Positions 9,773 through 16,460 of a stretch of 20,964 bases of DNA are shown here, piece after piece. Source of the DNA: Gammaproteobacteria bacterium (lineage in GTDB: Bacteria > Pseudomonadota > Gammaproteobacteria > Chromatiales > Sedimenticolaceae); NCBI GenBank assembly GCA_020445245.1, contig JAGRHB010000004.1, positions 1 through 20,964 on the forward strand, given 5' to 3'. Numbering within the stretch: position 1 is the stretch's first letter; each line of letters opens with the position of its first letter. Under the pieces are notes generated by a model that was given only the letters and a program-made list of their open reading frames with translations, had not been told where the DNA came from and searched no databases. A program made the position numbers and the translations under genes.

Positions 9773-10840
9773 TTACTTAAGTGCACCATGTTCCACGTGG
9801 AACGTACGTGTGTCGACGGGATCTGCGCTTATGGCCCGGTCGTCGATCTTCGTAAGAAATGTTTGCACGTTGCGCACAATCAAAGACTGAACGACGCTGC
9901 GTCGATTTGCTTCATCCAGCTCTGCCGCCAAGTCGTCGAGCAAAAACACGGGCATCGAATCGGTGGTTTCGCGTACCACATCGAGGAGAGCGAGGTTAAG
10001 TGCCAGCAACAGCATTTTTTGCTGGCCCCTCGACAATGTCTTTTCTACAGGCAAACCATCAGAAAATATTGCCAGTTCGGCGCGCTGCGGGCCGATGCCG
10101 GTGAACCCCATCCGCAAGTCGGAAGCCAATTTTGCTTTAAGTTGTTCCGCCAGTGGTTTTTCGATGTTCCACCCGCGCCGGTATCGGTACGCCAGTTTGA
10201 GATCCAGTGACCAGGTCGACAGGAGATCGGAAACCCGTGGCATCAGATCCTCTACGAGCCGAACACGTGCGTGGTTCACTTGATCGGCAACCGTCTGAAA
10301 AGGCTTGTCCCACACCACCGCCATTTCCGCATCCCCATCACGCAGAGCAGCGTTCCGTTGTCGCAGTATCCTTTGAAGCTCTGTGGCAATCTGCAGGTAG
10401 GATTGTTCCACGTGGAACAATCCCATATCGAGGAACCGCCTGCGGACCTCTGGACCTTGTTCCAAAAACACCTGGGGCTGCGAACCCACCCATAGCACCG
10501 GCAAAGCCTCGGCCAGGTCAGAGCGCTTCTTAAGGTCAACCCCATCCAAGCGGCAGACAATAGCCGATTTTTCCCTGCGCAGACCAAGAATTCCCGGCCG
10601 CGAACCCTTGCCCCTGTCGATGTGAACGACCACCGTTGCACTACCAGCACCGACACGAATGAGTGGCCCAGACTCCGCATGACGGAAACTCCTGCCTCTT
10701 CCGGCCAGGTAGATGCCCTCGAGAATCGATGTCTTGCCGGCTCCATTGCCGCCGACGATGAAATTGATTCCGGGTCCAGGGTCAATCACCAACTCCCGCA
10801 ATACCCGCAGATCTGCAATTTCAAGGCGGGAAATCAGCAC
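9773..10840 (-). CDS. recF: DNA replication and repair protein RecF
   Basis: 355 residues. This SMC-like ATPase has Walker A GGNGAGKTS (30-38), the ABC signature LSRGQQK, and Walker B FLLDDLAAELD. RecF with RecO and RecR loads RecA at single-strand gaps behind stalled forks. The start is GTG 10840, forced by an in-frame TAA immediately upstream; AGGG lies about 7 bases before it. An intrinsic terminator separates it from dnaN, so it may need its own promoter or readthrough. Two parS palindromes lie in the coding sequence, both read in the frame that gives F-H-V-E. One is internal (LFHVEQ) and one is at the C-terminus (TFHVEH). Confidence 0.98.
   Translation of the reverse strand: MLISRLEIADLRVLRELVIDPGPGINFIVGGNGAGKTSILEGIYLAGRGRSFRHAESGPLIRVGAGSATVVVHIDRGKGSRPGILGLRREKSAIVCRLDGVDLKKRSDLAEALPVLWVGSQPQVFLEQGPEVRRRFLDMGLFHVEQSYLQIATELQRILRQRNAALRDGDAEMAVVWDKPFQTVADQVNHARVRLVEDLMPRVSDLLSTWSLDLKLAYRYRRGWNIEKPLAEQLKAKLASDLRMGFTGIGPQRAELAIFSDGLPVEKTLSRGQQKMLLLALNLALLDVVRETTDSMPVFLLDDLAAELDEANRRSVVQSLIVRNVQTFLTKIDDRAISADPVDTRTFHVEHGALK
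9789..9804. promoter_or_regulatory. parS: parS centromere-like site (ParB binding), 15/16 match
   Basis: TGTTCCACGTGGAACG differs only in the last base from the pseudomonad-type parS palindrome TGTTCCACGTGGAACA. It lies in the last codons of recF, just upstream of the gyrB promoter candidate. Chromosomal parS sites cluster near oriC and seed ParB spreading for segregation by ParA. Confidence 0.85.
10400..10423. promoter_or_regulatory. parS: parS centromere-like site (ParB binding), perfect
   Basis: TGTTCCACGTGGAACA at 10404-10419 is a perfect 16-base parS. The symmetry extends four bases on each side (flanks GGAT and ATCC), giving a 24-base perfect palindrome. It lies inside recF, 596 bases from the second site, and codes for LFHVEQ. 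Part of the core is also under protein constraint because the FHVE segment is common in RecF proteins. Confidence 0.92.
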
Positions 10841-10873
10841 TTATGCACCCTGTCCGCTAAATCCCGAGAAACG

Positions 10874-10900
10874 AAAAAGGGGCCCTTCATTGGCCCCTTT
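10874..10900 (-). terminator. Rho-independent terminator after dnaN
   Basis: On the minus strand AAAGGGGCC and GGCCCCTTT form a perfect 9-base stem with a 7-base loop, followed by TTTTT (10878-10874) that continues as a T-rich stretch. It lies between the dnaN stop (10957) and the recF start (10840). The plus-strand reading has only three T residues and no upstream gene, so it acts on the minus strand. Confidence 0.85.
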
Positions 10901-10956
10901 CTCCACCAAAAATACCTATGCACAGCCTAACCGCTGATTTTGCTTCGCCAGACCGC

Positions 10957-12057
10957 TCAAAGCCTCATCGGCATAACTACGTATCGACACTCGTTGAAAT
11001 CCTTGCGAGAAAGCAGGCTACTCGAGTTTGAATCGATCACCGCTATCTGAACCTCTTCACCGTCCAACACCCCCAAAACATCCAGCAGGTAACCGACATT
11101 GAATCCGATCGTCATCTCCGGGCCATCGTAATCCACCTCGATTTCTTCCTCTGCCTCGTCTTGTTCCGGATTATGTGCCTGCAGATGCAAGAGTCCCTTC
11201 CCAAGTCGAAAGCGGATACCACGGTATTTTTCGTTGGACAAAATTGCCGTACGCGCCAAGGCCTGTCGCAGACCGTCTTTGTCCGCCAACATCAACGAAG
11301 TCTTTCCGCTGGGCATCACCCTTTCGTAATCAGGAAAACGGCCATCGATCAGTTTGGTGGTAAAGCTGCTGTGTTCCAGGTTTATCCGCAAGTGGCTGTT
11401 GCTGATCTCGAACTGAGCCGGCGTTTCGGAATCATCCAGCAATCGACCCAGTTCTATCACAGCCTTACGCGGCAGGATCACCTGGATATCCATTCCAGTG
11501 TCCCCCTCGAATGTGGCGTCACACAGTGCCAGGCGGTGGCCATCGGTGGCAACTGTTCGGACTCGCCCCGGCCTTATCTCAAGCAACAATCCGTTCAGGT
11601 AGTAACGTACATCCTGATGCGCCATGGCGAACTGTGTCTTTTCGATCAGTCGCTTCATGACCCGAACCGGAAGACTGAAACGGTCGCTCGCGGTAGCCGG
11701 CTCGATAGAAGGGTAATCCTGTGCCGGCAGCATCCCGAGTGTGTACCGCCCTCTTCCTGACCGCAGTACTGCTTTGTCGCCCTCGATCTCCAAGGTCACG
11801 CCTGCACCGTCCGGCAACGCTTTGACGATATCCATAAACTTACGCGCTGGTACTGTGAACTCGGCCTCGCCCTTTGCCTCGACGGACGCCTGCGTACGCA
11901 GTTCCACCTCAAGGTCCGTTGCCGTCAGGGACAGCTTGCTGTCTTTAACGCCGATCAGCACGTTTGCCAGGATTGGCAGAGTTTGCCGTCGTTCTACGAC
12001 ACCCACGATCTGCTGCAGGGGTCTGAGCAGATCATCCCGGTTTGCGCTGATTTTCAT
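10957..12057 (-). CDS. dnaN: DNA polymerase III beta subunit (sliding clamp)
   Basis: 366 residues, exactly the usual length. It begins MKISANRDDLLRPLQQIVGVVERRQTLPIL and ends YVVMPMRL, the conserved clamp C-terminus that lines the partner-binding groove. ATDLEVEL and TDGHRLALC are typical. Three clamp domains dimerise into a ring around DNA, tethering polymerase III and other clamp-binding proteins. GGAG lies a little far (about 11 bases) upstream of the ATG. It follows dnaA after a 231-base AT-rich gap, and a terminator lies after it. Confidence 0.99.
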   Translation of the reverse strand: MKISANRDDLLRPLQQIVGVVERRQTLPILANVLIGVKDSKLSLTATDLEVELRTQASVEAKGEAEFTVPARKFMDIVKALPDGAGVTLEIEGDKAVLRSGRGRYTLGMLPAQDYPSIEPATASDRFSLPVRVMKRLIEKTQFAMAHQDVRYYLNGLLLEIRPGRVRTVATDGHRLALCDATFEGDTGMDIQVILPRKAVIELGRLLDDSETPAQFEISNSHLRINLEHSSFTTKLIDGRFPDYERVMPSGKTSLMLADKDGLRQALARTAILSNEKYRGIRFRLGKGLLHLQAHNPEQDEAEEEIEVDYDGPEMTIGFNVGYLLDVLGVLDGEEVQIAVIDSNSSSLLSRKDFNECRYVVMPMRL

Positions 12058-12288
12058 GCTGCGTGTTCTCCGGTATCTCAGTAATTAAAAATCTTATATT
12101 TAAAAATTGTTATTGTTATTAGGCTCGGCCGGGCCTGTTAGTAGAATCAGTTTCTCTTTTTATTTTAGTAACTTAACTTAAATAATCAGCGAAAAACTAC
12201 TGCTGTGAAACGCTTGGCGCCCTGTAAGCGCTTTGTGGATAACATGCTGTCACGTATGAACTGCCTTTTTCCGCACTGATCGCACACA
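12058..12288. other. AT-rich dnaA-dnaN intergenic region, oriC candidate
   Basis: This gap holds no gene. It has two markedly AT-rich stretches in an otherwise GC-rich window: 12084-12120, almost wholly A/T with repeats of TTGTTA, and 12150-12187. It also has one perfect DnaA box and a near-palindrome AGGCTCGGCCGGGCCT around 12120-12136. A duplex-unwinding element next to a DnaA box is what an origin needs, but only one strong box is present, which is fewer than usual. Alternatively this is only the dnaN promoter and leader; TATAAG on the minus strand near 12100 could be a -10. Confidence 0.4.
12234..12242 (-). promoter_or_regulatory. DnaA box (perfect)
   Basis: TGTGGATAA is the exact reverse complement of TTATCCACA. 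It lies 47 bases past the dnaA stop, next to the AT-rich stretches of the dnaA-dnaN gap. Confidence 0.75.
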
Positions 12289-13659
12289 TCAATTACTAAG
12301 GGTTCTCAACAGGTTGTTGTAGTCCTCGGCGACACGTTGATCACTGTCGCGTAGTTCGGCGATTTTCCGCGTGGCATACAGCACGGTGGTATGGTCGCGG
12401 CCACCGAAGGCCTGGCCTATCTCCGGCAGGCTGTGGTTGGTCAGTTCCTTCGACAAGGTCATCGCCACCTGACGCGGTCGGGCTATCGTGCGGCTGCGTT
12501 TTCCAGACAATAGATCAGACGTTCGTATCTTGTAATACTCTGCAACGGTGCGCTGAATATTGTCCATGGTGACCATTTTGTCCTGCGCGGCGATGAGGTC
12601 CCGCAACGCCTCTTTGGCGAAATCCATGGTTATCGGTCTGCCAGTGAAATGCGAGTTGGCGACGATTCGCCGCAACGCCCCCTCGAGTTCGCGGATGTTG
12701 GAACGCACGCGCTTGCCGATAAAGAACGCCACTTCGTTTGGAAGTTCGACGCCGAACAGTTGTTGCCCCTTGCTCATCAGTATCGCGACCCGGGTCTCCA
12801 GATCAGGCGGTTCAACCGCTACCGTCAAGCCCCAACCGAATCGTGATTTCAATCGATCCTCCAATCCGTCGACCTCTTTGGGGAACCGGTCACTGGTCAG
12901 GATGATCTGTTGTTGCGACTCGAACAGGGCATTGAAGGTATGAAAAAACTCCTCCTGAGACCGCTCTTTACCAGCAAAAAACTGCACGTCATCTATGAGC
13001 AGCGCATTTACCGAGCGCATTTTCCGTTTGAATTCATCAATCGTACCGTGTTGCAGAGCCTTTACCATCTCCGCGACAAAGCCCTCCGAGTGCATGTAAA
13101 GCACCTGGGCATTCGGGTTGTTCTGCCGGATACGGTTGCCGACGGCGTGCATGAGGTGCGTCTTGCCCAACCCGACGCCGCCATAGATGAACAGCGGGTT
13201 GTAGACACGCCCGGGGTTGTCACCGATCTGCATACCGGCAGCGCGGGCAAGTTGGTTGGATTTGCCTTCGACGAAACTGTCGAACGTGAAATCGGGGTTG
13301 GTACTGGCACGTGTTACCGCTGGTGGTCTGGCGGCCTCCGCCACGACGCTTTCGCCATCAGCCGCTACGGCTGAACGCGAAGTCGGCCCCGGCCCTTGGA
13401 CCCGTGGAGCACTTCCGATCTCGAGGCTGATCGTCACCGCGTCGGCGTAACCCAACTCATCGACGTAACTTTTGAGACGATCGAGGTAATTTTTTTTGAC
13501 CCAATCGAGGACAAAGGCATTCGGCGCCATCAGGCGAAGACGGTTATCCTCCTGCATGCAATGCAACGGCCGGATCCAGGTATTGAACTGTTGATTGGGT
13601 ATCTCTCTACCGAGCCGGTCCAGGCAATGCTGCCAAAGGTCTGTGATTGTATTGTCCAA
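12289..13659 (-). CDS. dnaA: Chromosomal replication initiator DnaA
   Basis: 456 residues from TTG 13659. Domain I starts at [26 protein letters not shown], just as in family members. The AAA+ domain has Walker [10 protein letters not shown] (160-168) and Walker [10 protein letters not shown]. The C-terminal helix-turn-helix has the DnaA-box signature [11 protein letters not shown]. The frame is open to an upstream ATG-like codon at 13851, but those 64 residues are basic and unlike DnaA, so they are probably untranslated leader. The TTG is preceded by AGGGG about 7-8 bases upstream. DnaA-ATP melts the origin and loads helicase; it also usually represses its own promoter through DnaA boxes, of which one lies at 13901. 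Confidence 0.98.
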   Translation of the reverse strand: MDNTITDLWQHCLDRLGREIPNQQFNTWIRPLHCMQEDNRLRLMAPNAFVLDWVKKNYLDRLKSYVDELGYADAVTISLEIGSAPRVQGPGPTSRSAVAADGESVVAEAARPPAVTRASTNPDFTFDSFVEGKSNQLARAAGMQIGDNPGRVYNPLFIYGGVGLGKTHLMHAVGNRIRQNNPNAQVLYMHSEGFVAEMVKALQHGTIDEFKRKMRSVNALLIDDVQFFAGKERSQEEFFHTFNALFESQQQIILTSDRFPKEVDGLEDRLKSRFGWGLTVAVEPPDLETRVAILMSKGQQLFGVELPNEVAFFIGKRVRSNIRELEGALRRIVANSHFTGRPITMDFAKEALRDLIAAQDKMVTMDNIQRTVAEYYKIRTSDLLSGKRSRTIARPRQVAMTLSKELTNHSLPEIGQAFGGRDHTTVLYATRKIAELRDSDQRVAEDYNNLLRTLSN

Positions 13660-13900
13660 AAAAGGGCCCCTGGACCACGCTCCAGAAAAGCGCAGCCGAT
13701 CATTTGTTCGACGTCTATGTCCATGATGAAAAGTCGGCGCTGTCGACCCGGGTTCCCGGTCGCTGCATCGTGGCCCGATAACCGGGTTGCACGCAGTGAC
13801 GTACGGGTTCACTTTTTGGCTCTCCGGCCCGACTTGTAATCGATGGTGCAAACCCGTCCGATCGCGAACGCGGGCGTTAGTCTACCCCTTCGCGGCGTAC

Positions 13901-13909
13901 TTATCCACA
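13901..13909 (+). promoter_or_regulatory. DnaA box (perfect) upstream of dnaA
   Basis: TTATCCACA, an exact consensus match, 242 bases upstream of the dnaA TTG start and next to an AT-rich stretch. It could serve in origin function or in autoregulation of dnaA. Confidence 0.75.
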
Positions 13910-13948
13910 GGCGGCTCGACCAGTAAATTACGATACAATAAAGCGTTT

Positions 13949-13970
13949 ATAGTAAGTGACCATTTACTAT
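13949..13970. promoter_or_regulatory. Operator-like inverted repeat, ATAGTAA-N8-TTACTAT
   Basis: A perfect 7-base inverted repeat around an 8-base spacer, in the divergent dnaA/rpmH control region. On the minus strand the spacer holds TGGTCA, a weak -35. Sixteen bases downstream of it is TATTGT, a weak -10, so the repeat could overlap a dnaA promoter. No T-tract follows either arm, so it is not a terminator. The binding protein is unknown. Confidence 0.4.
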
Positions 13971-14031
13971 CTCTTCGACAGTGATTCCCTGACAGCGTAT
14001 GTTCACAACGTTATCAGAGACCTCAAAGGCA

Positions 14032-14060
14032 TTGACGTGGTCCACGTTATCCTTTAAATT
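14032..14060 (+). promoter_or_regulatory. Sigma-70-type promoter of rpmH-rnpA
   Basis: TTGACG (14032-14037) and TAAATT (14055-14060) are separated by the ideal 17 bases. Transcription would start near 14067, giving an rpmH leader of about 84 bases. A 13-base palindrome, ACGTGG-T-CCACGT (14035-14047), overlaps the -35 and the spacer, where a bound protein would block RNA polymerase. Confidence 0.65.
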
Positions 14061-14150
14061 TCCGCCCCCTTCATAGCCGCGGTCTGTCGCCGTGTGGTGC
14101 TGTGTAGAGAACAACTGCCATCCAGACGAAACTTTATCGGAATCACGGTC

Positions 14151-14285
14151 ATGAAACGTACGTTCCAGCCCAGCCGCATCAAGCGTGCCCGTACCCACGG
14201 CTTTCGCGCCCGCATGGCCACGCGTGGTGGCCGAAAGGTACTCAATGCGAGACGTGCCAAAGGTCGTGTCCGCCTGATCCCCTGA
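14151..14285 (+). CDS. rpmH: 50S ribosomal protein L34
   Basis: 44 highly basic residues beginning [20 protein letters not shown], with the conserved [14 protein letters not shown] segment. This is the full usual length of L34. GGAA lies 8-9 bases upstream of ATG 14151; an upstream in-frame codon at 14094 would add 19 residues absent from the family. L34 sits in the 50S subunit near the exit-tunnel side of 23S rRNA. rnpA starts 4 bases downstream. Confidence 0.99.
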   Translation: MKRTFQPSRIKRARTHGFRARMATRGGRKVLNARRAKGRVRLIP

Positions 14286-14289
14286 TCTC

Positions 14290-14691
14290 TTGCCAGATCA
14301 CCAGGGTCAAGCCCCCATTACCGACAACCGGTTTCCGAGAACCGCCCGGCTTCTCGTTTCGGTTGACTTCCAGCGGGTTTTCGAGAAACCACGAAGGTCG
14401 GCCGACAGCTACTTCACCGTGTTGGCCACACAAGGTAACAGTGGACCGTCGCGGCTTGGGCTGGCGATCTCACGCAAACAGGCCCGACGCGCAGTCGACA
14501 GAAATCGTCTGAAGCGTCTGATCAGAGACGTGTTTCGCAGGAACCGCGCTGTTCTGGATGGCAGTGACTTCGTCGTCATGGCCCGCAGTAGTGCCGTCTC
14601 TGCCGATAACCTGGCTCTGCACACTTCCCTAGACCGACATTTCAGCCGATTTCGTTCTTCGCCGAAGATCGTTGCACAACCCGACCAATGA
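14290..14691 (+). CDS. rnpA: Ribonuclease P protein component
   Basis: 133 residues. The family core is clear: FPRTARLLVSVDFQRVF at the N-terminus, RLGLAISRKQARRAVDRNRLKRLIRDVFR containing the RNR motif (71-73), and DFVVMARS. The protein binds the M1 RNA and helps it remove 5' leaders of pre-tRNAs. The start is TTG 14290: an in-frame TGA lies only 15 bases upstream and no ATG or GTG precedes the conserved region, so translation probably depends on coupling to rpmH, whose stop is 4 bases away. A rare start codon here would keep RnpA far below L34. Confidence 0.97.
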   Translation: MPDHQGQAPITDNRFPRTARLLVSVDFQRVFEKPRRSADSYFTVLATQGNSGPSRLGLAISRKQARRAVDRNRLKRLIRDVFRRNRAVLDGSDFVVMARSSAVSADNLALHTSLDRHFSRFRSSPKIVAQPDQ

Positions 14692-14789
14692 ACAGCAGGC
14701 GAGCTGCAGCTTGCGGTGCGCATTCGACGTATAAGCGTTAAACTGCCGCCCTTTGCGCCGCCATTGCTGCCCGGATTCAAGCACTCCCT
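14692..14789 (+). other. rnpA-yidC gap where yidD is usually found; no gene seen
   Basis: Only 98 bases separate rnpA and yidC. In many gammaproteobacteria yidD (about 70-85 codons, with the SPLLGxxCRFxPTCSxYxxEA-type core) lies here. No frame in this gap, or overlapping it, carries that motif. TATAAG near 14741 could be a weak -10 for yidC, but no spaced -35 is convincing. Confidence 0.7.
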
Positions 14790-16445
14790 ATGGATAATGT
14801 TCGCCTCTTTTTGTTCATGGCCCTGGCCTTCCTCGGCATGCTTCTGTATCAGGCTTGGCAGACCGATTACGGCCCGTCGTCGCGCCAGACCACATCCACG
14901 CAAGCTGTGCAAACGGCGGTCACCGGCATCGATACCCCGGTTGCTCCCGACAGGGCCGATATCGATGCTGCGGCGCCCAGCGTCCCGGCTGTCGGTGGAG
15001 CCACCGAAGGTAGCAGCAGCCGTCTGGTCAAGGTACACACCGATACCTTCGACATGGTGATCGATACGCGCGGCGGGACCATCATCGATGCCAGGCTGGT
15101 GAAGTACCCGGTCGCTGTCGACAAGCCGGACGAGAAGTACCGCCTGTTGAGCCAACGGCCGACCGATTTCTTCATCGCCCAATCCGGTCTTCTTGGCGCC
15201 GAAACAGATCGAACGCCGACCCATGAAGCTGTGTTCAATGCGGCTGCCGACAGCTTCGAAATGAAGGACACCGACGACGTGTTGAACGTGGACCTGCAAT
15301 GGCGGTCTGCCGACGGTCTGACGGTAACCAAGCGCTTTGTGTTCAGGCGAGGCACCCACGCGGTGGAACTGCAGCACCTGGTCGAAAACGGATCTGAAAA
15401 GGCGTGGAGCGGTCGCGAATATCGTCAGTTGCAGCGAGGCGAGCCGGAGGACTCCGGCAACGCGTTCATGTATACCTACACCGGCGGCGCTATCTACAGC
15501 CAAGCCGACAAATATCAGAAGTACAAGTTTGACGACCTAGCGGCCGGCAAACTGGACCGCGACGTTATCGATGGCTGGGTCTCCATGATCCAGCATTATT
15601 TCCTCGCGGCATATGTCCCACCGCGCGGCGAACAGCAGCACTTCTATGGCAAGCGGTTGCCCAATGGCCGTGCGGTGATCGGCACCTATACGCCGGCGAA
15701 GACGGTCGAGCCCGGCGCCAGCGCCAGCTTCGTGGGCACGATGTTCGTGGGACCGAAGCTGCAGGGTGAACTTGAATCCATCGCCGAAGGACTGGATCTC
15801 ACAGTGGACTACGGTTGGCTGGTATTCATCGCCAAGCCGATGTACTGGGTGCTGGAGCAGATCCAGGCTGTGGTCAGCAACTGGGGCTGGACCATCATTA
15901 TATTCACCATCCTGATCAAGCTTGCGTTCTTCAAGCTGTCGGAGACCAGTTATCGCTCGATGGCCAATATGCGCAAGATGACGCCGCGCATCCAGGCGCT
16001 GAAGGATCGTTACGGCGACGACAAGCAGCGTATGCAGCAGGCCATGATGGAGATGTACAAGACGGAAAAGATCAACCCGCTCGGCGGCTGCCTGCCAATG
16101 CTGGTTCAGATCCCGTTTTTCATCGCCCTTTACTGGGTGTTGTTGGAAAGTGTCGAATTGCGTCAGGCGCCCTGGATCCTGTGGATCGATGATCTCTCCA
16201 TCAAGGATCCGTTCTTCGTATTGCCCTTGATCATGGGCGTCTCGATGTTCGTCCAGCAGAAACTCAACCCACCGCCACCCGATCCGATGCAGGCGAAGAT
16301 CATGCTGGCGCTGCCGGTGGTGTTTACCGTGATGTTTGCGTTCTTCCCGTCCGGGCTGGTGCTGTACTGGGTGGTCAACAACCTGCTGTCGATCACGCAG
16401 CAGTGGGTCATCACCAAGCGCATCGAGCAGGGCGCCAAAGCCTAG
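14790..16445 (+). CDS. yidC: Membrane protein insertase YidC
   Basis: 551 residues, typical of Gram-negative YidC. A signal-anchor helix (about residues 5-22) is followed by a large periplasmic domain to about residue 335. The conserved five-helix insertase core follows, with SMANMRKMTPRIQ, KTEKINPLGGCLPMLVQIPFF, SVELRQAPW and FPSGLVLYWVVNNLLS. YidC inserts inner-membrane proteins alone or with SecYEG. It ends at KRIEQGAKA with a short basic tail, so the long ribosome-binding tail of some species is absent. mnmE begins 15 bases later. Confidence 0.99.
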   Translation: MDNVRLFLFMALAFLGMLLYQAWQTDYGPSSRQTTSTQAVQTAVTGIDTPVAPDRADIDAAAPSVPAVGGATEGSSSRLVKVHTDTFDMVIDTRGGTIIDARLVKYPVAVDKPDEKYRLLSQRPTDFFIAQSGLLGAETDRTPTHEAVFNAAADSFEMKDTDDVLNVDLQWRSADGLTVTKRFVFRRGTHAVELQHLVENGSEKAWSGREYRQLQRGEPEDSGNAFMYTYTGGAIYSQADKYQKYKFDDLAAGKLDRDVIDGWVSMIQHYFLAAYVPPRGEQQHFYGKRLPNGRAVIGTYTPAKTVEPGASASFVGTMFVGPKLQGELESIAEGLDLTVDYGWLVFIAKPMYWVLEQIQAVVSNWGWTIIIFTILIKLAFFKLSETSYRSMANMRKMTPRIQALKDRYGDDKQRMQQAMMEMYKTEKINPLGGCLPMLVQIPFFIALYWVLLESVELRQAPWILWIDDLSIKDPFFVLPLIMGVSMFVQQKLNPPPPDPMQAKIMLALPVVFTVMFAFFPSGLVLYWVVNNLLSITQQWVITKRIEQGAKA

Positions 16446-16460
16446 CCGCCCGTCCGACTT

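Larger units (their letters stand above)
13660..14150. other. 491-base divergent non-coding region between dnaA and rpmH, alternative oriC candidate
   Basis: No gene is seen. Reading from dnaA outward: a GC-rich leader of dnaA (13660-13900), a perfect DnaA box at 13901, an AT-richer stretch (13921-13980) with a 7+7 inverted repeat, then the rpmH promoter (14032-14060) and the rpmH leader. In Pseudomonas the origin lies in this interval, and gene orientation flips here so that both flanks point away, as expected at an origin. Only one strong DnaA box is visible, so the origin call stays tentative. Confidence 0.4.

Noticed and set aside
12120..12136. AGGCTCGGCCGGGCCT as a dnaA terminator
   Set aside because: Imperfect short palindrome with no T-tract directly after it on the minus strand (AATAACAATAAC follows).
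13660..13851. N-terminal extension of dnaA by 64 residues to an upstream start
   Set aside because: The extra residues are basic and unlike DnaA domain I, which begins right after TTG 13659 with a plausible ribosome site.
14409..15503. 364-codon antisense frame across rnpA and yidC
   Set aside because: Covers two certain genes on the other strand and shows no family features.
16180..16190. TGTGGATCG in yidC as a DnaA box
   Set aside because: Only 7/9 match and inside coding sequence; expected by chance.
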